Shown here: positions 1-5,435 of the stretch, piece after piece
Numbering within the stretch: the first letter of the stretch is position 1
Layout: each line of letters starts with the position of its first letter
DNA from: JBBSDV01 sp038240335
GTDB taxonomy: Bacteria > Chloroflexota > Dehalococcoidia > DSTF01 > JACRBR01
Direction: 5' to 3'
NCBI GenBank assembly: GCA_038240335.1
Contig: JBBSDV010000132.1
Location: 1 to 9,513 of the forward strand
Length of the DNA: 9,513 nucleotides
Made by a program: the position numbers and the translations under genes
Notes under the pieces: generated by a model
What the model saw: only the letters and a program-made list of their open reading frames with translations
Told to the model about the DNA's origin: nothing
Databases searched by the model: none

Positions 1-932
1 ATGCCCTTCATCTTGTGCGATCCAGGCGCGCCCGGCGGCACCATCTGTGCGATCGGCAGCTTGCCAGCGCGCAGCATCTTCAGCGCGCCCGGCATCTCCT
101 TCATGATCCGCGGCAAGTTGAACATGCCGACCGAGCCCGGCACCATCCATATCTCGTTCAGCCGTCCGCCATCCTCGATCGACTTCGTGAAGATGTTCGT
201 ATGGCGAGCACCGGCGTTGTTCTTGATTCCGCCCTCGATCGCCATCTCGCGCAGTTGGAGGATGCGGTTCATCGGCGCCACGCCCTTCGGACACACCTCG
301 ACGCACATGTTGCAGCGCGTGCAATCCCAGATGCCGCTGTACTCGCTGAGCTTCTCGAGGCGATCGTGCTCGTGGCCGTCGCGGGGATCGCCGGCGAAGC
401 GATAGGCCTTCGCGAGCGCCGCCGGCGCGATGAAGTTCTTGTCCACCTCGAGCACAGTGCAGTCACTGACGCAGGCACCGCACATGATGCAGTTCATCGT
501 GTGCGTCAGGTCAATCATCGCCTCGTTCGAGACGCGGTACTCGCGCTCCGGCACGGGTCCGACCGGCTGCAGGTACGGGTCGACCTGCCGCATCTTCGAC
601 CAGAAGCTTTTCATGTCGTTGACCAGGTCCTTGATCACCGGCATGTTACCCATCGGCTCGACCTTGATCTCGTGGTTCTCGTCGCCGCCCGTGAGCGCCA
701 GCACCTTGGCGCGGCAGGCGAGCCGCGCCCGGTCGTCGACCCGCATCGAGCAAGAACCGCAGATGGCGCTCCGGCACGAGCACCGCAGCGACAGCGTGCC
801 ATCCTCGTACTCGCGCACCTGGATCAGCGCATCCAGCAGCGTGACGTTCTCCGCGGCATCGATCTCGTACTTGCTGTAAGAGGTCGCGCCCGAGTCCGGA
901 TCTGTACGCTTGACGTTAAGTTTGACCTTCAT
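1..932 (-). CDS. sdhB: Succinate dehydrogenase/fumarate reductase iron-sulfur subunit (partial, 3' end cut by window edge)
   Basis: This subunit carries electrons from the FAD of SdhA through iron-sulfur clusters toward the membrane quinone. I translated 310 codons from the ATG at 932, which has GGAG six bases upstream; the frame is still open at the left edge. The [2Fe-2S] domain shows C53-x4-C58-x2-C61-x11-C73, with an extra C51. The second domain has C148-x2-C151-x2-C154-x3-C158, then C204-x2-C207-x2-C210-x3-C214-P. In classical SdhB the C207 position is not cysteine and a [3Fe-4S] cluster forms; here it is cysteine, as reported for Sulfolobus-type enzymes with two [4Fe-4S] clusters. E. 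coli SdhB is about 238 residues, so this protein has an extra C-terminal tail of 70 or more residues. It begins 33 bases after the sdhA stop, so the two genes are surely co-transcribed. Family assignment is firm; the type-E classification is inference. Confidence 0.95.
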   Translation of the reverse strand, partial: MKVKLNVKRTDPDSGATSYSKYEIDAAENVTLLDALIQVREYEDGTLSLRCSCRSAICGSCSMRVDDRARLACRAKVLALTGGDENHEIKVEPMGNMPVIKDLVNDMKSFWSKMRQVDPYLQPVGPVPEREYRVSNEAMIDLTHTMNCIMCGACVSDCTVLEVDKNFIAPAALAKAYRFAGDPRDGHEHDRLEKLSEYSGIWDCTRCNMCVEVCPKGVAPMNRILQLREMAIEGGIKNNAGARHTNIFTKSIEDGGRLNEIWMVPGSVGMFNLPRIMKEMPGALKMLRAGKLPIAQMVPPGAPGSHKMKG

Positions 933-965
933 GCCCTGCTCCGTTACCCCTCACCAGTCATCAGA

Positions 966-2666
966 TCAGTACTTCCGTTCCTGCGGCTGCCACTCCGTGA
1001 TCGTGACCGGCAGGTACGTCATCTTCTCGCTACCATCCGGCTGCTTCGTCAAAACGATGTGCTTCAACCACTCTTCGTCGTTGCGGTTCGGAAAATCGAG
1101 GCGCGTGTGGGCGCCGCGGCTCTCTTTCCGTTCGATCGCGCTCTTTGTGATCATTTCGGCGCAGTCGAGCATGTAGCCCAGCTCAATGTGAAACAGCAGG
1201 TCCGTGTTGAACACTTTGCCCTTGTCCTCGACGCCCACCTTGTCGTAGCGCGCGCGAAGTTCCTTCAGGTTCTCCATCTGCTTCTCGAGCTTCTCAGGCG
1301 ACCGGAAGATGCCGACGTTCTGGCTCATCGTGTTGCCCATGTCGCGTCGGATGTGCGCCACCCGCTCGCCGCTCGACGGCCGGTCGAGGATGCTCTGGAT
1401 GCGCTTGCGGTCGCTCTCGACGACGCTCTCGGGGATGGGCCGGAACTTCTGGCTCCGCAGCCACGGTACGGCGTGTTCCGCCGCGCGCCGCCCGAACACC
1501 AGCGTGTCGAGCAGCGAGTTTGCGCCGACGCGGTTCGCGCCATGGACACTCACGCAAGCGGCCTCGCCGGCCGAATACAGCCCGGGCACCGGCGTCAGCC
1601 CGTCGACGTCGGTCTTGACGCCGCCCATGATGTAATGCACACCGGGCAGAATCGGCAGGATGTCCTTCGTGATGTCGATGTTCACCAGGTCCCGGGCGAT
1701 CTCGTAGATCTCCTCGAGGCGCTCCTTGATCAGCGCCTCGCCGAGGTGACGCATGTCGAGGTACACGCAGCCGTCGACGCCGCGTCCTTCATCCAGCTCC
1801 GTCTGCTCGGCGCGCGACACAACGTCGCGCGATGCTAGCTCCATCATGTTCGGCGCGTACTTCTCCATGAAGCGGTCGCCGTCCTTGTTGAGCAGGAATG
1901 CGCCCTCACCGCGCGCGCCCTCGGTGATCAGCACACCCGTACCCTTAAGCGTCGTCGGGTGGATCTGGACCATCTCCATGTCCATGATCGGAGCGCCGGC
2001 GCGGTAGCTCAGGCTGATCCCGTCGCCCGTGCATATGAGCGCGTTGGTCGATGGCTCGTACACGCGTCCGAGGCCGCCGGTGGCGATGATCGTCGTTTTC
2101 GCCGTGATCGCGTGCAGGTCGCCGGTTCGGATGTTCATCGCCACGCACCCGCGGCATTGTCCATCGTCCATGATCAGGCTCGTGACGAACCACTCTTCGT
2201 AGTTGCGCATCGCCTGGAAGACTTGCGGCTTCATCAGCTGCTCGTATAGGACGTGGAGGATCGCCTGGCCGGTAATCGCGCCGACGAAGAACGTTCGCGC
2301 CTTCCCCATGCCGCCGAAGCGGCGCACCGCCATGTGGCCGTCGGGCTTGCGACTGAAGACGACGCCCCAGTGCTCGGCCTGGATCACCTCACGCCCGCCC
2401 TCTTGGGCGAGGATCGTGATCGCGTCCTGATCGCCGAGGTAATCCGATGCCTTCGTCGTCTCGTAGGCGTGCTCTTCCCACGGCCCGCCATCCTCGCCGA
2501 CGCCCGGACCGTTGATGCCCCCCTGCGCTGCGTTCGAGTGCGAGCGCACAGGGTGTACCTTCGAGATCATCGCGACATCGGCCCCCATCTGTTGGGCCTG
2601 GATCGCCGCACGCATGCCGGCGAGACCGGCGCCGATGACGAGGACATCGTGCTCGTAGACAGCCAT
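966..2666 (-). CDS. sdhA: Succinate dehydrogenase/fumarate reductase flavoprotein subunit
   Basis: This is the catalytic subunit that interconverts succinate and fumarate at a covalently bound FAD on the cytoplasmic side of the membrane. The 566-residue length is normal. The Rossmann motif GAGLAG lies at residues 12-17, and RSHSNAAQGG (41-50) supplies H43, the expected site of FAD attachment. Active-site candidates by family alignment are H236 in QIHPT, E249 in TEGARGEG, R280 in the SRD motif, H344 in HYIMGG and R379 in GANRVGANSLLD. The C-terminal helical part ends with the usual R-G-A-H-x-R-x-D-F-P segment at 517-526. The ATG at 2666 gives the expected N-terminus directly before the FAD fold; the ribosome site is weak (AGG six bases upstream). 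sdhB follows after 33 bases. No cytochrome b or membrane anchor gene lies upstream or between them. Whether it works mainly as dehydrogenase or reductase cannot be read from the sequence. Confidence 0.97.
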   Translation of the reverse strand: MAVYEHDVLVIGAGLAGMRAAIQAQQMGADVAMISKVHPVRSHSNAAQGGINGPGVGEDGGPWEEHAYETTKASDYLGDQDAITILAQEGGREVIQAEHWGVVFSRKPDGHMAVRRFGGMGKARTFFVGAITGQAILHVLYEQLMKPQVFQAMRNYEEWFVTSLIMDDGQCRGCVAMNIRTGDLHAITAKTTIIATGGLGRVYEPSTNALICTGDGISLSYRAGAPIMDMEMVQIHPTTLKGTGVLITEGARGEGAFLLNKDGDRFMEKYAPNMMELASRDVVSRAEQTELDEGRGVDGCVYLDMRHLGEALIKERLEEIYEIARDLVNIDITKDILPILPGVHYIMGGVKTDVDGLTPVPGLYSAGEAACVSVHGANRVGANSLLDTLVFGRRAAEHAVPWLRSQKFRPIPESVVESDRKRIQSILDRPSSGERVAHIRRDMGNTMSQNVGIFRSPEKLEKQMENLKELRARYDKVGVEDKGKVFNTDLLFHIELGYMLDCAEMITKSAIERKESRGAHTRLDFPNRNDEEWLKHIVLTKQPDGSEKMTYLPVTITEWQPQERKY

Positions 2667-2673
2667 AGGTCGC

Positions 2674-2796
2674 CTACACCTTCCCTTTCTCGTCGTACAT
2701 CATGCGGTCCGCGGCGTGATGCCAAATGTGCTTCGATTCGGACGGAATCGAAGGGGAGGGGAGAGCGTGAGACGAAGCGCACGCGAGGAATATCAT
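2674..2796 (-). CDS. Possible small ORF (40 codons) immediately upstream of sdhA
   Basis: An ATG at 2796 is preceded by GGAGGG three bases upstream. It opens a 40-codon frame that stops with TAG at 2674-2676, seven bases before the sdhA start, so sdhA could be translated by coupling. The peptide begins MIFLACASSHA and ends in a charged tail, HAADRMMYDEKGKV. I do not recognise it. It is too short and too polar after residue 12 to be a membrane anchor of the dehydrogenase. It could be a leader peptide, a small accessory protein, or a chance frame; the promoter-like boxes just upstream are the main support. Confidence is low. Confidence 0.3.
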   Translation of the reverse strand: MIFLACASSHALPSPSIPSESKHIWHHAADRMMYDEKGKV

Positions 2797-2816
2797 CGAC
2801 CCTCCAGAGCATGTGA

Positions 2817-2845
2817 AGGCTATCACGCAGTCCGGTTACGCTCAA
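2817..2845 (-). promoter_or_regulatory. Candidate sigma-70-type promoter of the sdh operon
   Basis: On the minus strand TTGAGC (2845-2840, four of six to TTGACA) is followed after 17 bases by TAGCCT (2822-2817, three of six to TATAAT). Initiation would fall near 2810, about 14 bases before the ATG of the small ORF. Spacing is ideal but the boxes are weak, so this is a suggestion only. Confidence 0.3.
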
Positions 2846-2903
2846 ATACGGCTTTCCCCGACCGGTCCGTCACGGTTGTAAGGACCAGCGGCGGCGTCGG
2901 ATC

Positions 2904-3085
2904 GACGGCCAGTTACTCCCAGATGCATGGTGGCAGCAGTTCTTCGACTTGTTCACCTCCACGCGTTGCTCTCCTTGCCCGACTCGTACCGTGTTGTGAT
3001 GATGCAACGCCTCGGCATCTCCGAGATGATCTCGTTCCAAACGAACTTCGACCGCATCGACGGAGTCGCGCGAACCGAGCCGTAA
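2904..3085 (+). pseudogene. Degraded C-terminal remnant of a PIN-domain (VapC-like) protein
   Basis: The plus-strand frame ending with TAA at 3083-3085 reads SLPDSYRVVMMQRLGI followed by SEMISFQTNFDRIDGVARTEP. This resembles the end of PIN-domain ribonucleases: an Asp in the (D)-S/A-x3-VVM-x-R-LGI helix, then the I-x-S/T-F-D-x-x-F-D strand. The usual Asp after SF is replaced by Gln. About 20 codons upstream (roughly 2904-2961) the plausible continuation, DAWWQQFFDLFTST, lies in another frame, so a frameshift near 2960 is likely. No N-terminal PIN motif, start codon or antitoxin gene is visible. I read it as a dead toxin-like gene. The family call rests on a short stretch and is moderate. Confidence 0.45.
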
Positions 3086-3104
3086 CGCTGAAAGGATTCT
3101 CACC

Positions 3105-4007
3105 ATGAAGATCGGCTTGCAAGTCCCGTACTTCACCTGGAACGGCGGCGCTGCGAAGCTCGGCCAAACTTTTGGCGACATCGCGAAGCGCGCTGACGAT
3201 CTCGGCTTCGCCAGCCTCTGGGTGATGGATCACTTCTTCCAGCTGCCGATGCTCGGCCCCGCCGAGACCGACATGCTTGAGGCGTACACCACACTGGGCT
3301 TCGCGGCCGCCCGCACGTCGCGCATCAAGCTCGGCACATTGGTCACCGGAGTCACGTATCGGCCCCCGGGCGTCCTCGTAAAGGCGGCAACCACGCTCGA
3401 TGTCCTCTCCGGCGGCCGCGCCTATCTCGGCATCGGCGCAGCCTGGTTCGATCGCGAACACGAAGGCCTCGGCGTGCCGTTTCCGCCAATGAAGGAGCGC
3501 TTCGAGCGTCTCGAAGACGCGCTCCAGATCGCCCGCCAGATGTGGAGCGACGACAATGGCCGCTTCGACGGCAAGCACTACCAGCTCGCCGAGACGATCT
3601 CGGTGCCGCAGCCGCTCTCGAAGCCACATCTGCCGATCCTGATTGGCGGCCGCGGCGAGAAGAAAACGCTACGGCTCGTCGCGAAGTACGCCGATGCATG
3701 GAACATGCCCGGCGGATTCGATGATGCGACGCTGGAGGAGTTTCGCCGCCTGTGCGCCGCGTTGCGCGAACATTGTCAGCGAGAGGGCCGCAACTACGAC
3801 GAGATCGAGAAGACGACGCTCGGCACGATGATGCTCCGTGAGGGCGGTACGGATCCTTGGAAGACGCCGGAGCAGGCGCTTGAGCTCCTCCGGAAGTTCC
3901 ACGACGCAGGCGCCAGCCAGATCATGTTCAACATGCCCTTCGTCGACGACCCGCGCACGCTCGAGATGATGGCCGAAAAGATCATCGCGCCCGCCGCGAG
4001 TTGGTAG
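3105..4007 (+). CDS. LLM-class (luciferase-like) oxidoreductase, probably F420-dependent
   Basis: This 300-residue protein has the bacterial luciferase-like TIM-barrel fold, used by flavin- or coenzyme F420-dependent oxidoreductases in the cytoplasm. Visible hallmarks are the N-terminal strand KIGLQVP, W39-x2-DH at 42-43 in the region that contacts the cofactor in this family, and the segment with GTLVTGVTYR (77-86), LDVLSGGRAYLGIGAAW (98-114) and the E-x-x-GLGVPFP turn. The barrel strand ILIGGRGEKKTLRLVAKYADAWN (178-200) follows. The subgroup resembles the family annotated as F420-dependent (TIGR03560-like), but F420 versus FMN and the substrate cannot be told from sequence. AAAGGA at 3091-3096, eight bases before the ATG, fixes the start. 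The gene stands alone. Its last 26 bases overlap the end of the convergent WYL regulator gene. Confidence 0.9.
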   Translation: MKIGLQVPYFTWNGGAAKLGQTFGDIAKRADDLGFASLWVMDHFFQLPMLGPAETDMLEAYTTLGFAAARTSRIKLGTLVTGVTYRPPGVLVKAATTLDVLSGGRAYLGIGAAWFDREHEGLGVPFPPMKERFERLEDALQIARQMWSDDNGRFDGKHYQLAETISVPQPLSKPHLPILIGGRGEKKTLRLVAKYADAWNMPGGFDDATLEEFRRLCAALREHCQREGRNYDEIEKTTLGTMMLREGGTDPWKTPEQALELLRKFHDAGASQIMFNMPFVDDPRTLEMMAEKIIAPAASW

Positions 4008-5019
4008 CAACGGACGCTGTCGTGCTCGCAGCTGCGCGCGCTTTCCGCGCCGGCTTCGGCTTACGTGTGTAGTTGCGTGCGAGACGCACGGCCTCGTCCC
4101 GAAGCTCCTCGCGCAGCTCTTGCGGCGCGAGCACCTCGACCTTGTCGCCCCAGCTCCGCACCCACCGCCCCAGCTCCATCATGCTTGCGACGCTGATCGT
4201 CATCAGTACCGCGCCGTCTTCGAGGTCGTCGAGCGTTTGCGACGGGTGCCAGCGCGACTCCTTGACGCGCCAAGCGACGTCGGCGGCGAACCGCAGCCTC
4301 ACGACGGCGCCCTCGCCCCAGATGATCCCCCAGGCCGACGAGAGCAGTTTGTCGACATCAAGATCGGGCGGCAGCTCGAACGCCAGTGGCAGCATCTCGG
4401 CCGACACGATGCGCTCGATCTTGAAGGTGCGGATCTGCTCGTGCGTCCGCGAGTAGCCGATCAAATACGTCGCGAAGCCCGCTGCGCTCGGCTCGAGAAA
4501 ATATGGCTCCACGATCACCGGCTTCGGGCCCTGTTTCCCCGCCGATCGGTAGCTGAGGCGCAGCACGCGCCGTCGCGCCCAGGCATCAGTAACCGTGCTG
4601 AGGTTTCGCGAGAACTCGGGATCGAACGGCCGGTTGGAGAGCGAATCCGCTGCCGCCCGCACCTGATCCTTAACTGCCGGCGGCATGATGTTCGCAAGCT
4701 TCCGCAACGCGTTCGTCGCGTTCGGTTCCGACTCGTCGCTGTACCGCAGGAAAAGTCGCGTCGCGATGAGGATCGCCCGCGCCTCCTGCAGCGTCAGGTC
4801 GAGCGGCGACAATCGCTCCTCACGCGCCAGCGCGTACCGGCCGTGATTCTCCGACAACAGCATGCCGTCTTCGTACTGCAGCACAATGAGGTCGCGCTGG
4901 ATCGAACGGACACTCACTCCCGTCGCGCGTGCAAGTTCTTTCGCCGTCATGCCCGCGCGCCTCGCGCGCAAGTGATCCTTGATCTGGTTCAAACGGACCG
5001 AGCGTCGTACCGCTGTCAT
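3982..5019 (-). CDS. WYL-domain transcriptional regulator with N-terminal winged helix-turn-helix
   Basis: The protein has 345 residues. Residues about 10-62 form a DeoR/HTH_11-type winged helix: QIKDHLRARRAGMTAKELA, then TGVSVRSIQRDLIVLQ as recognition helix and G-R-Y-A-L as wing. A linker helix region (75-145) leads to the WYL domain at about 150-210, where the name motif is changed to T-Y-L (184-186) while the following RTFKIERI (197-204) is kept. A WCX-like C-terminal domain spans about 235-317, with the W-H-P-S motif at 257-260. The tail after 318 is rich in Lys, Arg and Ala and likely disordered. WYL proteins usually bind ligands such as nucleotides or nucleic acid and switch transcription; target and ligand are unknown here. 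The ATG at 5019 has AGGA seven bases upstream. A perfect dyad at 5078-5094 lies in its upstream region and is a natural candidate operator. The end overlaps the convergent oxidoreductase gene by 26 bases. Confidence 0.93.
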   Translation of the reverse strand: MTAVRRSVRLNQIKDHLRARRAGMTAKELARATGVSVRSIQRDLIVLQYEDGMLLSENHGRYALAREERLSPLDLTLQEARAILIATRLFLRYSDESEPNATNALRKLANIMPPAVKDQVRAAADSLSNRPFDPEFSRNLSTVTDAWARRRVLRLSYRSAGKQGPKPVIVEPYFLEPSAAGFATYLIGYSRTHEQIRTFKIERIVSAEMLPLAFELPPDLDVDKLLSSAWGIIWGEGAVVRLRFAADVAWRVKESRWHPSQTLDDLEDGAVLMTISVASMMELGRWVRSWGDKVEVLAPQELREELRDEAVRLARNYTRKPKPARKARAAASTTASVATNSRRAR

Positions 5020-5077
5020 GGTCTCATCCTACTGGCGCCGCGCCGCTTCATCTAAAGATCGGCAGCTTGAATGCGCC

Positions 5078-5094
5078 GCGACAGGAACTGTCGC
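5078..5094. promoter_or_regulatory. Perfect 7-3-7 dyad, candidate operator of the WYL regulator or its divergent neighbour
   Basis: GCGACAG, then GAA, then CTGTCGC form an exact inverted repeat in the 120-base divergent spacer between the WYL gene (start 5019, minus) and the small protein gene (start 5146, plus). The arms sit one helical turn apart, as expected for a dimeric DNA-binding protein. There is no run of T beside it, so a terminator is unlikely. Its role as a WYL binding site is inference from position. Confidence 0.45.
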
Positions 5095-5133
5095 TCGCTC
5101 AGCCTATTGTTGCTCTAAGACAGCACGAGACGG

Positions 5134-5137
5134 GGAG
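5134..5137 (+). promoter_or_regulatory. Ribosome binding site that favours the second ATG of the small protein gene
   Basis: GGAG lies only two bases before the ATG at 5140 but eight bases before the in-frame ATG at 5146. Normal spacing therefore selects 5146. Confidence 0.55.
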
Positions 5138-5145
5138 AGATGAAG

Positions 5146-5412
5146 ATGCAAATCACAGCACAAATCCAACGAACGGCAGCCGAGCACACGTACGAAGTCG
5201 GGGACGAAGTGGTCGTTCGTCTCGACGGCAGCGAGCCGCGCGAGATCACGTCCGGCGCAACTCTGGCGCCTGCGCCAACGTGGACGATCGCCGAGATCAC
5301 CGGGAAGGTCCTACGAGACCACGGCCAGCCGGGATACGCGCTGCGATTCCGCCACCGCTCGGCCACGTACAGTTGCGTCGTCACCGAAGACGCGATTGAC
5401 GGCACAGCGTGA
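5146..5412 (+). CDS. Small conserved-looking protein of unknown function, possible SH3-like beta barrel
   Basis: This gene encodes 88 residues from the ATG at 5146, or 90 from 5140. I do not recognise the family. The sequence alternates short hydrophobic strands with turns: YEVGDEVVVRL (16-26), WTIAEITGKVL (46-56), YALRFRHRSATYSCVV (64-79). That pattern, with the G-D-E-V-V-V-R strand, resembles SH3-like or KOW-type small barrels, which often bind nucleic acid or peptides; this is a guess from pattern, not a match. There is no signal peptide or membrane segment, and one cysteine (77). It is divergent from the WYL regulator, with a dyad between them, so it may be under that regulator's control. 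Its stop lies 23 bases from the end of the convergent purL gene. The Shine-Dalgarno site and protein-like composition make it likely to be real. Confidence 0.7.
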   Translation: MQITAQIQRTAAEHTYEVGDEVVVRLDGSEPREITSGATLAPAPTWTIAEITGKVLRDHGQPGYALRFRHRSATYSCVVTEDAIDGTA

Positions 5413-5435
5413 CCTGTCGTCAATCGTGCCCGGAA

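Larger units (their letters stand above)
2667..3104. other. Intergenic region between sdhA and the luciferase-like oxidoreductase gene
   Basis: This 438-base stretch separates divergent genes. Reading leftward toward sdhA it holds a possible promoter and a 40-codon ORF. Reading rightward it holds a degraded PIN-domain gene tail and the AAAGGA ribosome site (3091-3096) of the next gene. The longer open frames here (for example 2716-3108 plus) show no recognisable protein pattern. I see no tRNA, no strong terminator and no transposon ends. Confidence 0.6.

Noticed and set aside
15..1838. Long plus-strand open frame of 607 codons across sdhB and sdhA
   Set aside because: It lies antisense to two certain genes, is full of Arg, His, Ala and Val as expected from reverse reading of high-GC codons, and shows no domain pattern.
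2716..3108. Plus-strand 130-codon frame filling the sdhA-oxidoreductase gap
   Set aside because: Its protein is low-complexity Ser/Arg, it lacks a ribosome site, and the PIN-like signal lies in a different frame.
2913..3629. Minus-strand 238-codon frame opposite the luciferase-like oxidoreductase
   Set aside because: It overlaps a well-supported gene and has no recognisable motif; it is a shadow of GC-rich coding sequence.
5035..5045. GGCGC-C-GCGCC dyad just upstream of the WYL gene
   Set aside because: It is made only of G and C in a GC-rich stretch and is too short to separate from chance.
5264..5277. Inverted repeat TGGCGC-CT-GCGCCA inside the small unknown gene
   Set aside because: It is short, GC-rich and within coding sequence for an Ala-Pro turn; such dyads are common by chance at this base composition.
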